64,000 nt of DNA from Pontibacterium granulatum (GCF_029961155.1 NZ_JASBRH010000003.1:235169-299168), one strand, 5' to 3'; shown: positions 47,418 to 56,117, counted from the stretch's first letter. Numbers and translations: made by a program. The notes: generated from the letters alone by a model not told the origin.

Positions 47418-48050
47418 TCAGTCGCGCATTTCTCGCTCTGCGTCAGACAGGCTCGCCTGGAACGACTCACGCTCGAACAGACGCTCCATGTACTTCAGCA
47501 GCGGCTTGCACTGATCTTCAGGCAGCTCCACACCCAGCAGCGGCAGACGCCACAGAACCGGAGCCAGACAGCAGTCCACAAGCGAGAACTCTTCGCTCAT
47601 AAAGTATTCTTTTTCCGCGAAGATAGGAGATACAGCAACCAGGCTGTCGCGCAGCTCTTTACGCAGACGCTCACCTTCTTCGAAGTCTTCCGGGTCAGCC
47701 AGAATCTGATCCACCAGTGAACACCAGTCACGCTGGATACGGTGCATGTACAGACGGCTCTCGGCACGCGCAACCGGGTATACCGGCAGCAACGGCGGAT
47801 GAGGGAAGCGCTCATCCAGATATTCCATCATTACGTTTGGCTCGTACAGAACCAACTCACGATCAACCAGGGTTGGCAGACTGTTGTAAGGGTTCAGGGA
47901 AGCCAGATCTTCTGGCAGATCGCTTGCGTCGCAGTCATGAATTTCTACTGCAACACCTTTCTCAGCCAGCACAATACGCACTCGATGACTGTAGTGATCC
48001 TCACCATTGGAATAGAAAGTCATGGAAGAACGTTTTGCCACTACGCCCAT
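47418..48050 (-). CDS. sspA: Stringent starvation protein A, SspA
   Basis: SspA is a glutathione-transferase-fold protein that binds RNA polymerase and acts in starvation and acid responses. It has 210 residues with a thioredoxin-like half (about 10-85) and a helical half (about 92-205). The N-terminal [24 protein letters not shown], split here as SMTFYSNG and [11 protein letters not shown], is typical. The chosen ATG has GGAG eight bases upstream. It follows petABC, a common arrangement. Confidence 0.94.
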   Translation of the reverse strand: MGVVAKRSSMTFYSNGEDHYSHRVRIVLAEKGVAVEIHDCDASDLPEDLASLNPYNSLPTLVDRELVLYEPNVMMEYLDERFPHPPLLPVYPVARAESRLYMHRIQRDWCSLVDQILADPEDFEEGERLRKELRDSLVAVSPIFAEKEYFMSEEFSLVDCCLAPVLWRLPLLGVELPEDQCKPLLKYMERLFERESFQASLSDAEREMRD

Positions 48051-48088
48051 CGATAGATCTCCGTATAAATTGCTTAATCTTGAAACAA

Positions 48089-48114
48089 ATGCGCGGCCCA
48101 TCCGGACCGCGCAA
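48089..48114 (-). terminator. Hairpin between petC and sspA
   Basis: AATGCGCGG pairs with CCGCGCAatt around a ten-base loop, followed on the minus strand by TTTGTTTC. It could end petABC transcription or reduce read-through into sspA. Confidence 0.55.
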
Positions 48115-48147
48115 TTTAAGAACCTGGGTTATTGTACCACAGAGTTC

Positions 48148-48909
48148 TTAATGTACATCTCGCCAGTACTCTTTCTTCAGCGCGAAAGCGAAGAAGAAGA
48201 AGATGAACAGGAAGATCAGCACGTTAGTACCGATACGCTTGGAGTCCTGTTTGTACGGCTCGCCTACGTACGCCAGGAAGTTGGTCAGGTCGTAGATAAC
48301 CTTGTCAAATTCCTCTGCAGACAGCTGACCCTTTTTCACAGTAGTGATACAGCTGTTCATGCTCTTACCAGTCAGCGGATCAATCTTACCGTGAGCGGCG
48401 TGCAGCTCTTCAGGTGTACAGTTGTTAACCTTCACACCCTCCAGGGACTCCAGTACGTTTGGCATACCAACGTCTTTAAAAACAACGTTGTTTACGCCGT
48501 ACGGACGGGACTCATCCTTGTAGAAACTACGCAGGTAGGTGTAAATCCAGTCCGGACCACGCAGGCGTGCTTCCAGAGACAGATCTGGTGGCGGGTTACC
48601 GAACCAGTTAGCTGCGTCTGCTGGAGACATCGCGATAGTCATCTGCTCGCCAATTTTCTGATCACCGAAGATCAGGTGCTCTTCAACCAGCTCGTTTGGA
48701 ATACCAGCGTCCACTGCAGTGCGCTCGAAACGCTGGTATTTCAGAGAGTGACAACCCATGCAGTTGTTCACAAAGGTCTGCATACCACGCTGCAGGGAAG
48801 CCTGGTTAGTCGGATCAACCTCAATGTGATCCAGCGGGGCTTTCGCACCGGATGCACTCGCAGCCAGTGGCATTACAGCCATTACAATAGCAACAAGAAA
48901 CTTTTTCAT
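48148..48909 (-). CDS. petC: Cytochrome c1 of the bc1 complex
   Basis: Cytochrome c1 accepts electrons from the Rieske protein and passes them to soluble cytochrome c. It has 253 residues: signal peptide about 1-19, covalent-haem motif CMGCH at about 54-58 and a C-terminal membrane anchor (about 228-245) facing inward. Its ATG overlaps the petB stop by one base. The gene order petABC is the classical fbc order. Confidence 0.95.
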   Translation of the reverse strand: MKKFLVAIVMAVMPLAASASGAKAPLDHIEVDPTNQASLQRGMQTFVNNCMGCHSLKYQRFERTAVDAGIPNELVEEHLIFGDQKIGEQMTIAMSPADAANWFGNPPPDLSLEARLRGPDWIYTYLRSFYKDESRPYGVNNVVFKDVGMPNVLESLEGVKVNNCTPEELHAAHGKIDPLTGKSMNSCITTVKKGQLSAEEFDKVIYDLTNFLAYVGEPYKQDSKRIGTNVLIFLFIFFFFAFALKKEYWRDVH

Positions 48910-50156
48910 TAGCCTGTAACCCTCTCCGGTACCGGTTTAGTGCTTTCCATCTTGGTGTAGAACGGCATCAGGAAGAAGTATGCAAAGTACAGTGCAGTAC
49001 AGATCTGAGCCACCAACGTACGGATTGGAGTGGAAGAAACAACACCCAGGTAACCCAGGACTACGAAGGATACACAGAAGATCACCAGGGCGATCTTGCT
49101 CAGCATACCTTTGTAGCGGATAGATTTAACCGGGCTGCGATCCAGCCAAGGCAGTACGAACAGGATTGCAATTGCGCCACCCATTACAACAACACCAGGG
49201 AACTGGGAACCAGCAATTGGTGGAATTGCACGCAGCATTGCGTAGAACGGAGTGAAGTACCACACCGGTGCAATGTGCTCAGGCGTTTTCAGCGGGTTAG
49301 CAGGTTCGAAGTTAGGCGCCTCAATGAAGTAACCGCCACCTTCTGGGAAGAAGAAGATTACCGCACAGAATACGAACAGGAAGACCACAACACCTACGAT
49401 GTCTTTCACAGAGTAGTAAGGGTGGAATGGGATACCATCCAGCGGTACGCCGTTTTCGTCTTTCTTCTCTTTGATCTCGATACCGTCCGGGTTGTTGGAA
49501 CCCACTTCGTGCAGCGCGATGATGTGCAGCACAACCAGTGCCAGCAGCACGATTGGCAGTGCGATTACGTGCAGGGAGAAGAAACGGTTCAGTGTGATGC
49601 CGGAGATCAGGTAGTCACCACGAATCCACAGCGCCAGATCTTCACCGATCACAGGCACAGCAGAGAACAGGGAAACGATTACCTGTGCACCCCAGTAAGA
49701 CATCTGACCCCATGGCAGCAGGTAGCCCATGAAAGCTTCAGCCATCAGCGCCAGGTAGATTGTCATACCGAAGATCCACACCAGTTCACGCGGCTTGCGG
49801 TAAGAACCGTACATCATGCCACGCAGCATGTGCAGATAAACCACCACGAAGAACGCAGAGGCGCCGGTGGAGTGCATATAACGCAGAATCCAGCCGTATT
49901 CGACATCTCGCATGATGTACTCGACAGAATCGAATGCACCTTCAGCAGACGGCGTGTAGCTCATGGTCAGCCAGATACCAGTCAGGATCTGGTTAACCAG
50001 CACCAGCAGTGCCAGCGAACCGAAGAAGTACCAGAAGTTGAAGTTCTTCGGAGCGTAGTATTTAGACAGGTGATCTTCCCACATTGCAGTTGCAGGGAAA
50101 CGATCGTCGATCCAGCCCATCAGGCCTGGGTTTCCTTTGTTACGGTAGCCAGCCAT
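48909..50156 (-). CDS. petB: Cytochrome b of the bc1 complex
   Basis: Cytochrome b holds the two haems b and the quinol sites of complex III. It has 415 residues with eight to nine membrane helices, haem-ligand His pairs in the second and fourth helices (MHSTGASAFFVVVYLHMLRG, split here as MHSTGASAFF and YLHMLRG; SLHVIALP and VLHIIALHEVG), and the Qo motif region TPEHIAPVWYF (PEW-like PVW). It lies between petA and petC with overlapping stop and start codons. Confidence 0.96.
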   Translation of the reverse strand: MAGYRNKGNPGLMGWIDDRFPATAMWEDHLSKYYAPKNFNFWYFFGSLALLVLVNQILTGIWLTMSYTPSAEGAFDSVEYIMRDVEYGWILRYMHSTGASAFFVVVYLHMLRGMMYGSYRKPRELVWIFGMTIYLALMAEAFMGYLLPWGQMSYWGAQVIVSLFSAVPVIGEDLALWIRGDYLISGITLNRFFSLHVIALPIVLLALVVLHIIALHEVGSNNPDGIEIKEKKDENGVPLDGIPFHPYYSVKDIVGVVVFLFVFCAVIFFFPEGGGYFIEAPNFEPANPLKTPEHIAPVWYFTPFYAMLRAIPPIAGSQFPGVVVMGGAIAILFVLPWLDRSPVKSIRYKGMLSKIALVIFCVSFVVLGYLGVVSSTPIRTLVAQICTALYFAYFFLMPFYTKMESTKPVPERVTG

Positions 50157-50752
50157 TATGCAGTCTCCTGATCTACACCAACGATAATCACATCATCGCT
50201 CTCATAGAAATGAGGCGGGATTACCAGGTTACTTGGAGCCGGGGAGCCATTAATTACACGGCCAGACAGATCAAAACGGGAACCGTGACAAGGGCAGTAG
50301 TATCCACCCACCCAGTCTGCACCCAGATCTTCAGGAGCAACTTCCGGACGGTAGGTTGGAGAACAACCCAAGTGAGTACAGATACCCACCAGCACTGAGA
50401 TATCCTCACGAATCGCACGCGCAGGCGTTTTTGGAATGTACGCAGGCTGCTGTGAAGAGTTATCAGAATTAGGATCCTGAAGATTATTCAGCTTAGACAG
50501 ATTTTCCAGCGCTTCTGGTCCACGACGAACGATCCACACCGGCTTACCACGCCATTTCACGACCGTCTGCTGACCCGGCTCAAGCTTGCTTACGTCCACC
50601 TTCACAGGTGCACCAGCAGACTTAGCCTTGGCACTCGGATTCCAAGAAGCTACGAATGGGACAGCCGCTCCTACAGCGCCAACCGCACCAACTGCGGATG
50701 TAGCACCGATAAGGAGGCGACGCCGACCCTTATTCACGCCGTCATTGCTCAT
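50156..50752 (-). CDS. petA: Rieske iron-sulfur subunit of the bc1 complex
   Basis: The Rieske protein carries the mobile [2Fe-2S] cluster that oxidises quinol at cytochrome b. It has 198 residues. The N-terminus has a twin-arginine-like [15 protein letters not shown], which serves as both Tat signal and membrane anchor. Cluster ligands are CTHLGC at about 131-136 and CPCHGS at about 155-160. It is the first gene of petABC. Confidence 0.97.
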   Translation of the reverse strand: MSNDGVNKGRRRLLIGATSAVGAVGAVGAAVPFVASWNPSAKAKSAGAPVKVDVSKLEPGQQTVVKWRGKPVWIVRRGPEALENLSKLNNLQDPNSDNSSQQPAYIPKTPARAIREDISVLVGICTHLGCSPTYRPEVAPEDLGADWVGGYYCPCHGSRFDLSGRVINGSPAPSNLVIPPHFYESDDVIIVGVDQETA

Positions 50753-50785
50753 TTAAGATGTTCTCCCCTACTCGACCTCAAGTTT

Positions 50786-50803
50786 TTTTTGCAGATGCAA
50801 AAA
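50786..50803. repeat. Palindrome in the petABC leader region
   Basis: TTTTTGCA-GA-TGCAAAAA is a perfect dyad 34 bases upstream of petA, in the predicted 5' leader. A similar dyad lies upstream of rplM. It may be a protein-binding site or a weak leader hairpin. Confidence 0.5.
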
Positions 50804-50859
50804 CTATTGGCCGCTAAGTATAAAAAGCCACGGAAACATGGATTCTAAAAATGGCCAAG

Positions 50860-50888
50860 ATATTAATGAAATTACCCCTTTCTTACAA
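50860..50888 (-). promoter_or_regulatory. Possible petABC promoter
   Basis: On the minus strand TTGTAA (50888-50883), 17 bases and TAATAT (50865-50860) match sigma70 at four of six positions each. The leader would be about 100 bases long. Confidence 0.42.
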
Positions 50889-50961
50889 GGTGAATTCCGA
50901 CAAGTGTCGCAAAATTAGATCAAAGTATTGACCTGATCACGGACACAAAAAGCGCGCACAA

Positions 50962-50996
50962 AAAAACGCCTGATCCCAAAGGAAGCAGGCGTTTTT
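50962..50996 (-). terminator. Terminator of rplM-rpsI
   Basis: AAAAACGCCTG pairs with CAGGCGTTTTT around a 13-base loop, with a T-run on the minus strand, 36 bases after rpsI. It separates the ribosomal operon from petABC. Confidence 0.88.
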
Positions 50997-51031
50997 CTTC
51001 TGTATCGCACTGCAAAATGCAGCGCAGCGAA

Positions 51032-51421
51032 TTAACGCTTGGAGAACTGAGGCTTCTTACGTGCTTTACGCAGACCCACTTTCTTACGCTCAACCATACG
51101 AGCGTCGCGAGTTACGTAACCAGCTTCACGCAGAGCTGGACGCAGAGTCTCATCGTATTCCATCAGTGCACGAGTGATACCGTGACGGATCGCACCAGCC
51201 TGGCCGTTACCGCCACCACCAGCAACAGTGATGTATACGTCGAATTTTTCAACAGTTTCGGTCAGTTCCAGAGGCTGACGAACGATCATGCGAGCAGTTT
51301 CGCGACCGAAGTACTCTTCCAGAGAACGGTTGTTGATAGTGATAGAACCAGTGCCCGGACGCAGGAATACACGAGCAGTGGAAGTTTTACGACGGCCAGT
51401 GCCGTAGTACTGAGTAGACAT
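51032..51421 (-). CDS. rpsI: 30S ribosomal protein S9
   Basis: S9 is a 129-residue protein of the small-subunit head whose C-terminal tail reaches the P-site tRNA. It begins [19 protein letters not shown] and ends [11 protein letters not shown], both diagnostic. It follows rplM by 13 bases, the universal order. Confidence 0.99.
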   Translation of the reverse strand: MSTQYYGTGRRKTSTARVFLRPGTGSITINNRSLEEYFGRETARMIVRQPLELTETVEKFDVYITVAGGGGNGQAGAIRHGITRALMEYDETLRPALREAGYVTRDARMVERKKVGLRKARKKPQFSKR

Positions 51422-51434
51422 AGTGACCTTCCCC

Positions 51435-51863
51435 TTAGACGTTCAGTTCTTTTGGCTGCTGAGCCTGGTGCGGATGTTCGGAGCCAGCGTACACTTTCAG
51501 TTTTGCGTACATAGCGCGACCCAGCGGACCTTTTGGCAGCATGCCTTTAACGGCCAGCTCAATAGTACGCTCAGGGTAGGTTTCGATCATTTTCTGGAAA
51601 GAAGCTTCTTTCAGACCACCTGGGTAACCGGTGTGACGGTAGTACATTTTGTCTGTACGCTTGTTACCAGTTACGTTTACTTTCTCAGCGTTGATAACAA
51701 CGATGTAGTCACCGGTGTCAACGTGAGGAGTGTATTCAGCCTTGTGCTTGCCGCGCAGACGACGAGCAATTTCGGTAGCCATACGACCCAGAGTTACACC
51801 CTCTGCGTCAATTACAAACCAGTCGCGTTTTACTTCGGCTGGCTTAGCAACGAAAGTTTTCAT
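51435..51863 (-). CDS. rplM: 50S ribosomal protein L13
   Basis: L13 is a 142-residue early-assembly protein of the large subunit. It begins [20 protein letters not shown] and contains [22 protein letters not shown] and [20 protein letters not shown], typical of the family (segments shortened here). In Escherichia coli L13 represses its own operon through the rplM leader; a hairpin is present in this leader too. Confidence 0.99.
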   Translation of the reverse strand: MKTFVAKPAEVKRDWFVIDAEGVTLGRMATEIARRLRGKHKAEYTPHVDTGDYIVVINAEKVNVTGNKRTDKMYYRHTGYPGGLKEASFQKMIETYPERTIELAVKGMLPKGPLGRAMYAKLKVYAGSEHPHQAQQPKELNV

Positions 51864-51898
51864 TGATATTTCGCCTTTACTAAATTTAGGGCTAGCGA

Positions 51899-51919
51899 TA
51901 AAACGATGACACCGTTTTA
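51899..51919 (-). promoter_or_regulatory. rplM leader hairpin, possible L13 autoregulation site
   Basis: TAAAACG pairs with CGTTTTA around GTGTCAT (minus strand) 36 bases before the rplM start. Leader structures mediate L13 autogenous repression in Escherichia coli; whether this hairpin has the same role is inferred from position only. Confidence 0.45.
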
Positions 51920-51944
51920 CAACCGACCTAACTTATAATTATTG

Positions 51945-51970
51945 GTTGTTTTGCATACTGCAAAAACAAC
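51945..51970. repeat. Inverted repeat upstream of rplM
   Basis: GTTGTTTTGC-atact-GCAAAAACAAC is a near-perfect dyad with one bulged A. It resembles the dyad before petABC in its TTTTGCA/TGCAAAA core and lies beside a possible TATAAG -10. Confidence 0.5.
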
Positions 51971-52081
51971 AACTGCCTTCCCCAAAATGGAAGGAGCGCG
52001 AATTATAGATAACTCGCGCCCCTATTTCGAGTACTTTTTACTCAGAAATCCAACTTTTTACTGATACAGCAACTCACTGCC

Positions 52082-53188
52082 TCAAGCGCGATGCTCACGC
52101 GCCAGGTATTCATGAGACTGCATTTCCAGCAGGCGGCTCTGGGTACGCTCAATTTCGAACTCCAGGCGGCCTTCCGAGTAGATTTCGTGGATCGGTTTTT
52201 CTGCAGACAGGATCAACTTCACGCCACTGTCGTAGAATTCATCGACCATATTGATAAAGCGGCGCGCCGCGTCATCATTAGAACGCCCCAGCTGAGGCAC
52301 ATCACTTACCAGTACCGCGTGGAAAATTTTGGCCAACTCGATGTAATCGTTCTGGGAGCGCGGGCCTTCGCACAGCTCCTTGAAGTCGAACCAGACCACG
52401 TCTTCACAGCAAAGGCGGGACCGGATACCACGACCATTAACTTCGATCACCTCTTTCTCAGCCAGCTCCTCCAGGTCAGGCGCCAGACTTCTGAAGCTGG
52501 CGTTCAGACTCAGATCTGCCTGATCATCCAGTGGACAGTGATACAGCTCAGCCTGTTCCAGTGCACGCAAACGGTAATCCACACCGCCGTCAACGTTCAG
52601 CACTTCAGTGTACCTATTCAGCAAATCTATCGCTGGCAGGAAGCGGGCACGCTGCAGGCCGTCCTTATAAAGCCCATCCGGCACGATGTTGGAGGTCGCC
52701 ACCAGCGACACACCGTTGGCGAAAAGCTGCTCCAGCAATCCAGCCAGAATCATTGCGTCGGTAATATCAGAGACGAAGAATTCGTCGAAACAGATAACAC
52801 GGGCTTCTTCGGAATATTTCTTCCCGATCACCACCAACGGGTTTGGTGTGCCATCCAGTTCTTTCAGCTCTTTGTGCACACGCTGCATAAAACGGTGAAA
52901 GTGGGTACGCATCTTCTGCTCGAACGGCAGACTGTCGTAGAAGGTGTCCATCAAGTAGGTTTTACCACGACCCACACCACCCCAGAAGTACAGGCCCTTG
53001 ATCGGTTCAACCGTCTCTTTCTTGAACTTACCGGACAAACGTTGCATCAGGCCTTTCTTGGGCTGAGCTTTTACCGCCGTCAGGTCATCGTACAAGCGTT
53101 GCAGGTTTTTAACCGCCATTTCCTGTGCCGGGTCGTAAGAAAAATCGTCCCGTTCCAGGTCCTTTTTATAACGCTCTAAAGGAGTCAT
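52082..53188 (-). CDS. zapE: Cell division protein ZapE (AFG1-family ATPase)
   Basis: ZapE is an AAA-type ATPase that acts on FtsZ bundles under low oxygen in Escherichia coli; the mitochondrial relative is AFG1. It has 368 residues with Walker A WGGVGRGKTYLMDTFY at about 69-84, Walker B RVICFDEFFVSDITDAM at about 130 and sensor region VATSNIVPDGLYKDGLQRARF (split as VATSNIVPDGLY). It is a single gene upstream of nothing obviously related; it lies 218 bases after the rplM promoter region. Confidence 0.94.
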   Translation of the reverse strand: MTPLERYKKDLERDDFSYDPAQEMAVKNLQRLYDDLTAVKAQPKKGLMQRLSGKFKKETVEPIKGLYFWGGVGRGKTYLMDTFYDSLPFEQKMRTHFHRFMQRVHKELKELDGTPNPLVVIGKKYSEEARVICFDEFFVSDITDAMILAGLLEQLFANGVSLVATSNIVPDGLYKDGLQRARFLPAIDLLNRYTEVLNVDGGVDYRLRALEQAELYHCPLDDQADLSLNASFRSLAPDLEELAEKEVIEVNGRGIRSRLCCEDVVWFDFKELCEGPRSQNDYIELAKIFHAVLVSDVPQLGRSNDDAARRFINMVDEFYDSGVKLILSAEKPIHEIYSEGRLEFEIERTQSRLLEMQSHEYLAREHRA

Positions 53189-53299
53189 AGCCGCCGCCCC
53201 ACTCTACACATTGATTGTTCATTAAGCAGGGGCGCACTTTACCTATCTACGCACTATTTAGCAAATGCACAAAAGGTGTAAGCCATGCTATGACTGGGC

Positions 53300-54013
53300 T
53301 CAACCCAAACCCAACAAGCTGATTAACGGCGGTAGCATAAAGGCGGTAAAGGTACCGGTCATCCCCATCGCCAGGCCACCAAATGCACCGGCAATAGCAC
53401 CATATTCAAAGGCGTACGCAGTACCCATGGCGTGCGCTGCAACCCCCAGCGAAAAACCTCGAACCGCCGGGTCATTTACACGCAATAACTTACAGACGTA
53501 TGGCGACATCAGGCAACCAAGTGCCCCCGTTATCAACACTAATCCAGCAGTAAGAGAAGGATACCCCCCAATCTTATCGGCGATACCGATCGCAATCGGT
53601 GTGGTAACCGATTTAGGAGCAAGGGAAAGCAAGGTCTGCATGGATAGATCCAACCAGATCCCCACTGCGATTGCCGTCAGTGCCGCAACTAACGCCCCCG
53701 CAATACATGCCACCAACAATGGAATCAACATAGCTCGAACACGAGCCAGGTTATCGTAGAGCGGCACAGCCAAAGCGACTACTGCAGGCCCCAACAGAAA
53801 AGAGATAAACTGCGCGCCTTCCTTGTAGGTGTCGTAGGACGTGTCCGTTAACTTGAGCACACCGATGATCAACAGCAAGCCAACTACAACGGGATGCAGC
53901 ATAGGTGTTCGACCGGCAAGCTTGTTCACCCATGATGCGAACATAAACGCCAGAATGGTAACGATGATCCACACCAGCGGAGAGGTTTGAAAGTGCATCC
54001 AGAGGTCCATCAA
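53300..54013 (-). CDS. lrgB: LrgB/CidB-family membrane protein
   Basis: This 237-residue polytopic protein belongs to the LrgB/YohK family, which pairs with LrgA/CidA proteins in control of murein hydrolase activity, cell lysis, or export of glycolate or pyruvate in different bacteria. About seven hydrophobic helices are present. SLAPKSVTTPIAIGIADKIGG at about 115 (split: APKSVTTPIAIGIAD) and AHAMGTAYAFE at about 196 are family motifs. Its ATG overlaps the lrgA stop by four bases. The transported substrate, if any, cannot be read from sequence. Confidence 0.88.
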   Translation of the reverse strand: MMDLWMHFQTSPLVWIIVTILAFMFASWVNKLAGRTPMLHPVVVGLLLIIGVLKLTDTSYDTYKEGAQFISFLLGPAVVALAVPLYDNLARVRAMLIPLLVACIAGALVAALTAIAVGIWLDLSMQTLLSLAPKSVTTPIAIGIADKIGGYPSLTAGLVLITGALGCLMSPYVCKLLRVNDPAVRGFSLGVAAHAMGTAYAFEYGAIAGAFGGLAMGMTGTFTAFMLPPLISLLGLG

Positions 54014-54378
54014 CCCATTTCCTCCGACGCGTCATCCTTCACCTTCCGTGCATTCATCCACTTTAGAAGCAGCGTCACCAACAACAAGGTCACAAAGGTA
54101 CTCAAAACCAATGCCACCAGAATGGCCACCCACTCTGCAGCGATCAGTTGGAAATGCACCATCAGCCCCACACCGGCGGGCACAAGCATCAGCGGCAGAA
54201 TTGAGAGCAGCCCTTCTGCAGAGGTACGCAGGCCTCGCTCGACTTCTCCCCGCACCATTAAACCGATCAAAAGCAGCACCATGCCCACGACCGCGCCTGG
54301 CACTGGGATATCCAAGCTAAAAACGATAATTTCACCCATCAACTGACAGGCGATCAGAATCAAAAAACCTACTACCAC
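54010..54378 (-). CDS. lrgA: LrgA/CidA-family holin-like membrane protein
   Basis: This small inner-membrane protein resembles LrgA/CidA (YohJ) and should act with the LrgB partner that follows. I place the start at GTG 54378, seven bases after AGGGA, which gives 122 residues, the family's usual size; the open frame extends further upstream but into the GDT1 gene in another frame. Four membrane helices are visible, with CQLMGEIIVFSLDIPVPGAVVGM (split as LMGEIIV and IPVPGAVVGM) near the N-terminus typical of the family. Confidence 0.85.
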   Translation of the reverse strand: MVVGFLILIACQLMGEIIVFSLDIPVPGAVVGMVLLLIGLMVRGEVERGLRTSAEGLLSILPLMLVPAGVGLMVHFQLIAAEWVAILVALVLSTFVTLLLVTLLLKWMNARKVKDDASEEMG

Positions 54379-54407
54379 CGCTATATCCCTTTCGCTTCCG
54401 TTGAATG

Positions 54408-54989
54408 CTAGAGCGGTAACGCCCCCATTAATTCGTAGCCTGCAAGGAGTGCAAACAGTATAAAAGCCGTCCCGCTCCCGCGCTGCACCCAGGTCATCGA
54501 CAATCGCTGTAACAATGTACGCCCAGCCAACACCCCTAAAAGGGTCGTCCCAATCAGCGCCAGCGTTGAACCAAACCAAACACCCACTGCTGATTCAACG
54601 CTCGCCAGCCCGGCAACCGCCAACTGGGTTTTATCACCAAACTCTGCCAGGAAAATCAGCAGGAATACGGATACCAACAGATGTCTACCTACTTTACTGT
54701 CGCCATCATCCTCATCTTCGTCAGCACTCCTGAGCGCCTGAATACCAAACAACAAGAACAGCAGCGTCACGATAGCCAGCACAATCCAGTCCGGCACCCA
54801 CTGGGCAACAAGCACTCCCACCGTAACCCCCAAGAGGTTAAGCGCAGCAAATGCCAGTATCGCGCCAATCAGTACCACTGCCGATCGATAGCGGGCAGCC
54901 AGCGTCATACAGACCAACTGACTTTTATCTCCAAACTCAGCAATAAATACCAACAGGAATGATTTAATGAGGGGCGCTAGAAGTTCCAT
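54408..54989 (-). CDS. GDT1/TMEM165-family cation transporter
   Basis: This 193-residue inner-membrane protein belongs to the UPF0016/GDT1 family; bacterial members such as MneA export manganese, and relatives move calcium. It has two repeats of three helices, each beginning with the signature E-x-G-D-K-[ST]: EFGDKSQL at about 18-25 and EFGDKTQL at about 115-122. The two repeats together give a full-length transporter. I see no yybP-ykoY-like manganese riboswitch in the short leader. It lies 29 bases before lrgA and may be co-transcribed with lrgAB. Confidence 0.9.
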   Translation of the reverse strand: MELLAPLIKSFLLVFIAEFGDKSQLVCMTLAARYRSAVVLIGAILAFAALNLLGVTVGVLVAQWVPDWIVLAIVTLLFLLFGIQALRSADEDEDDGDSKVGRHLLVSVFLLIFLAEFGDKTQLAVAGLASVESAVGVWFGSTLALIGTTLLGVLAGRTLLQRLSMTWVQRGSGTAFILFALLAGYELMGALPL

Positions 54990-55158
54990 CAAACTCTTTT
55001 CCAGACAAGTCGTAAGCGCGCATTATACGAACACTCAGGCACAACCGCACCCAAACGGTAGTCTTATAGTTACGAGAAACATGAGGCGAGATTGAACGTA
55101 TTGGTCAGGACGTGAAGCTATTTGGAGCCGGCGAGCGCCAACTCCGGGCCGGCTGGAA

Positions 55159-55641
55159 TTAGTGGTTATGCTGCTTCATCTTGCCCTGCGCCTCTTTCAC
55201 CTTAGCCTTTACAGTTAACACTTGGCCTGCGGAAAATTTGATGGTTACCGGAACCACTTGACCTTTTTGCAACGGCTCTTTCAGGCTAATCAGCATCACG
55301 TGATAGCCACCGGGTTTCATTTCCACCTTGCCGCCAACCGGTATCTGAAGGTCTTTAACCTCAGACATACGCATCACGCCATCCACCATCGTGGTCTGAT
55401 GCACTTCAACCACTTCGGCAACAGGACTGGTAGCCGATTCAATCTGAAGCACCTTATTACCGGTGTTCTCGATCTCCACGTATGCAGCAGAGTTTTTTGC
55501 CACCGGAGGCACCAGACGCACCCATGCACCATGCGCCATGACACCTTCCGCCATTACGTGTCCCGCACCGGCGTGAGACACACCGGACATTGAGATCGCC
55601 AGTGCTGCCGCACCTGCCAGGCCAATCATTTTGCGCATCAT
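55159..55641 (-). CDS. Periplasmic copper chaperone of the PCu(A)C family
   Basis: This 160-residue exported protein belongs to the PCu(A)C/DUF461 family, which carries Cu(I) in the periplasm, often to the CuA site of cytochrome oxidase. A signal peptide spans about 1-24 (cleavage after SHA). The complete copper motif H-X10-M-X21-H-X-M is present: His in EVHQTTM, Met in VMRM, then YHVM. A His/Met-rich N-terminus (HVMAEGVMAH) and a C-terminal KMKQHNH could bind more copper. The ATG has GGAG nine bases upstream; earlier codons extend past the signal peptide. No Sco or cox gene is adjacent. Confidence 0.92.
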   Translation of the reverse strand: MMRKMIGLAGAAALAISMSGVSHAGAGHVMAEGVMAHGAWVRLVPPVAKNSAAYVEIENTGNKVLQIESATSPVAEVVEVHQTTMVDGVMRMSEVKDLQIPVGGKVEMKPGGYHVMLISLKEPLQKGQVVPVTIKFSAGQVLTVKAKVKEAQGKMKQHNH

Positions 55642-55781
55642 AATCGAGTTCTCCCTAAGATTTGTTGGCATGGTATCCGAGCCGTCCGATAAGCAAAAGC
55701 CAATGTGATGCGACCTATTGTCGCGCACTGCCCTGAATACACGCTGACCATTGACCTGGAACATTCTTACACACAATAGAT

Positions 55782-55810
55782 TTGCTAATGATAATTATTA
55801 CCATTACGAT
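55782..55810 (+). promoter_or_regulatory. Fur-box promoter of the 81-residue protein
   Basis: TTGCTA (55782-55787), a 17-base spacer and TACGAT (55805-55810) form a plausible promoter. GATAATTATTACCATTACG from 55790 to 55808, matching the 19-base Fur consensus at 14 positions, fills the spacer and the -10. Bound Fur would block RNA polymerase. Confidence 0.75.
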
Positions 55811-55841
55811 ATGAAAAGTCACTGACGATTCGGAGCTAAGA

Positions 55842-56087
55842 ATGGCGTATATCATCGATGCATGGCTGGACTGCCCTAAACCCTATCTCAAGGTACTGAA
55901 CAGTATTTCGGGTAGAGAGGTGTTGAACTTTGATCGGAAAGAACTGGATCACCTCCTAGAATCCGGTGAAATCTGCCTGACTGAATTGATGACGAACGAT
56001 CAGCAGGTATTAGAGGAGGTCGTCAGACAACTTGCCCTCTATAGTTGCCGCAAAGAGCTGTACAAGAAAGCTTTTTTGCGGTGCTAA
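55842..56087 (+). CDS. Small Fur-controlled protein of unknown function
   Basis: I cannot name this 81-residue protein. It begins MAYIIDAWLDCPKPYLKVL, has an alternating charged/hydrophobic helical middle (FDRKELDHLLESGEICLTEL) and ends YSCRKELYKKAFLRC. Four cysteines (about 11, 49, 68 and 81) are spread out and do not form a clear ferredoxin or zinc motif. There is no signal peptide or membrane segment, so it should be cytoplasmic. GGAG lies seven bases before the ATG, and a strong Fur-type site covers the promoter, so the gene is likely induced by iron shortage. It stands alone, divergent from the copper chaperone. Confidence 0.82.
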   Translation: MAYIIDAWLDCPKPYLKVLNSISGREVLNFDRKELDHLLESGEICLTELMTNDQQVLEEVVRQLALYSCRKELYKKAFLRC

Positions 56088-56096
56088 AAACGAAAA

Positions 56097-56117
56097 AAGG
56101 CGGTTAAAAACCGCCTT
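56097..56117 (+). terminator. Hairpin after the small Fur-controlled gene
   Basis: AAGGCGGTT pairs with AACCGCCTT around AAA, ten bases after the stop codon. The following T-tract is weak, but an A-run precedes it, so it may work better on the other strand. Confidence 0.5.

Noticed and set aside
55000..55110. A yybP-ykoY manganese riboswitch before the GDT1 gene
   Set aside because: The leader is short and I could not find the conserved loops or paired stems of that riboswitch.
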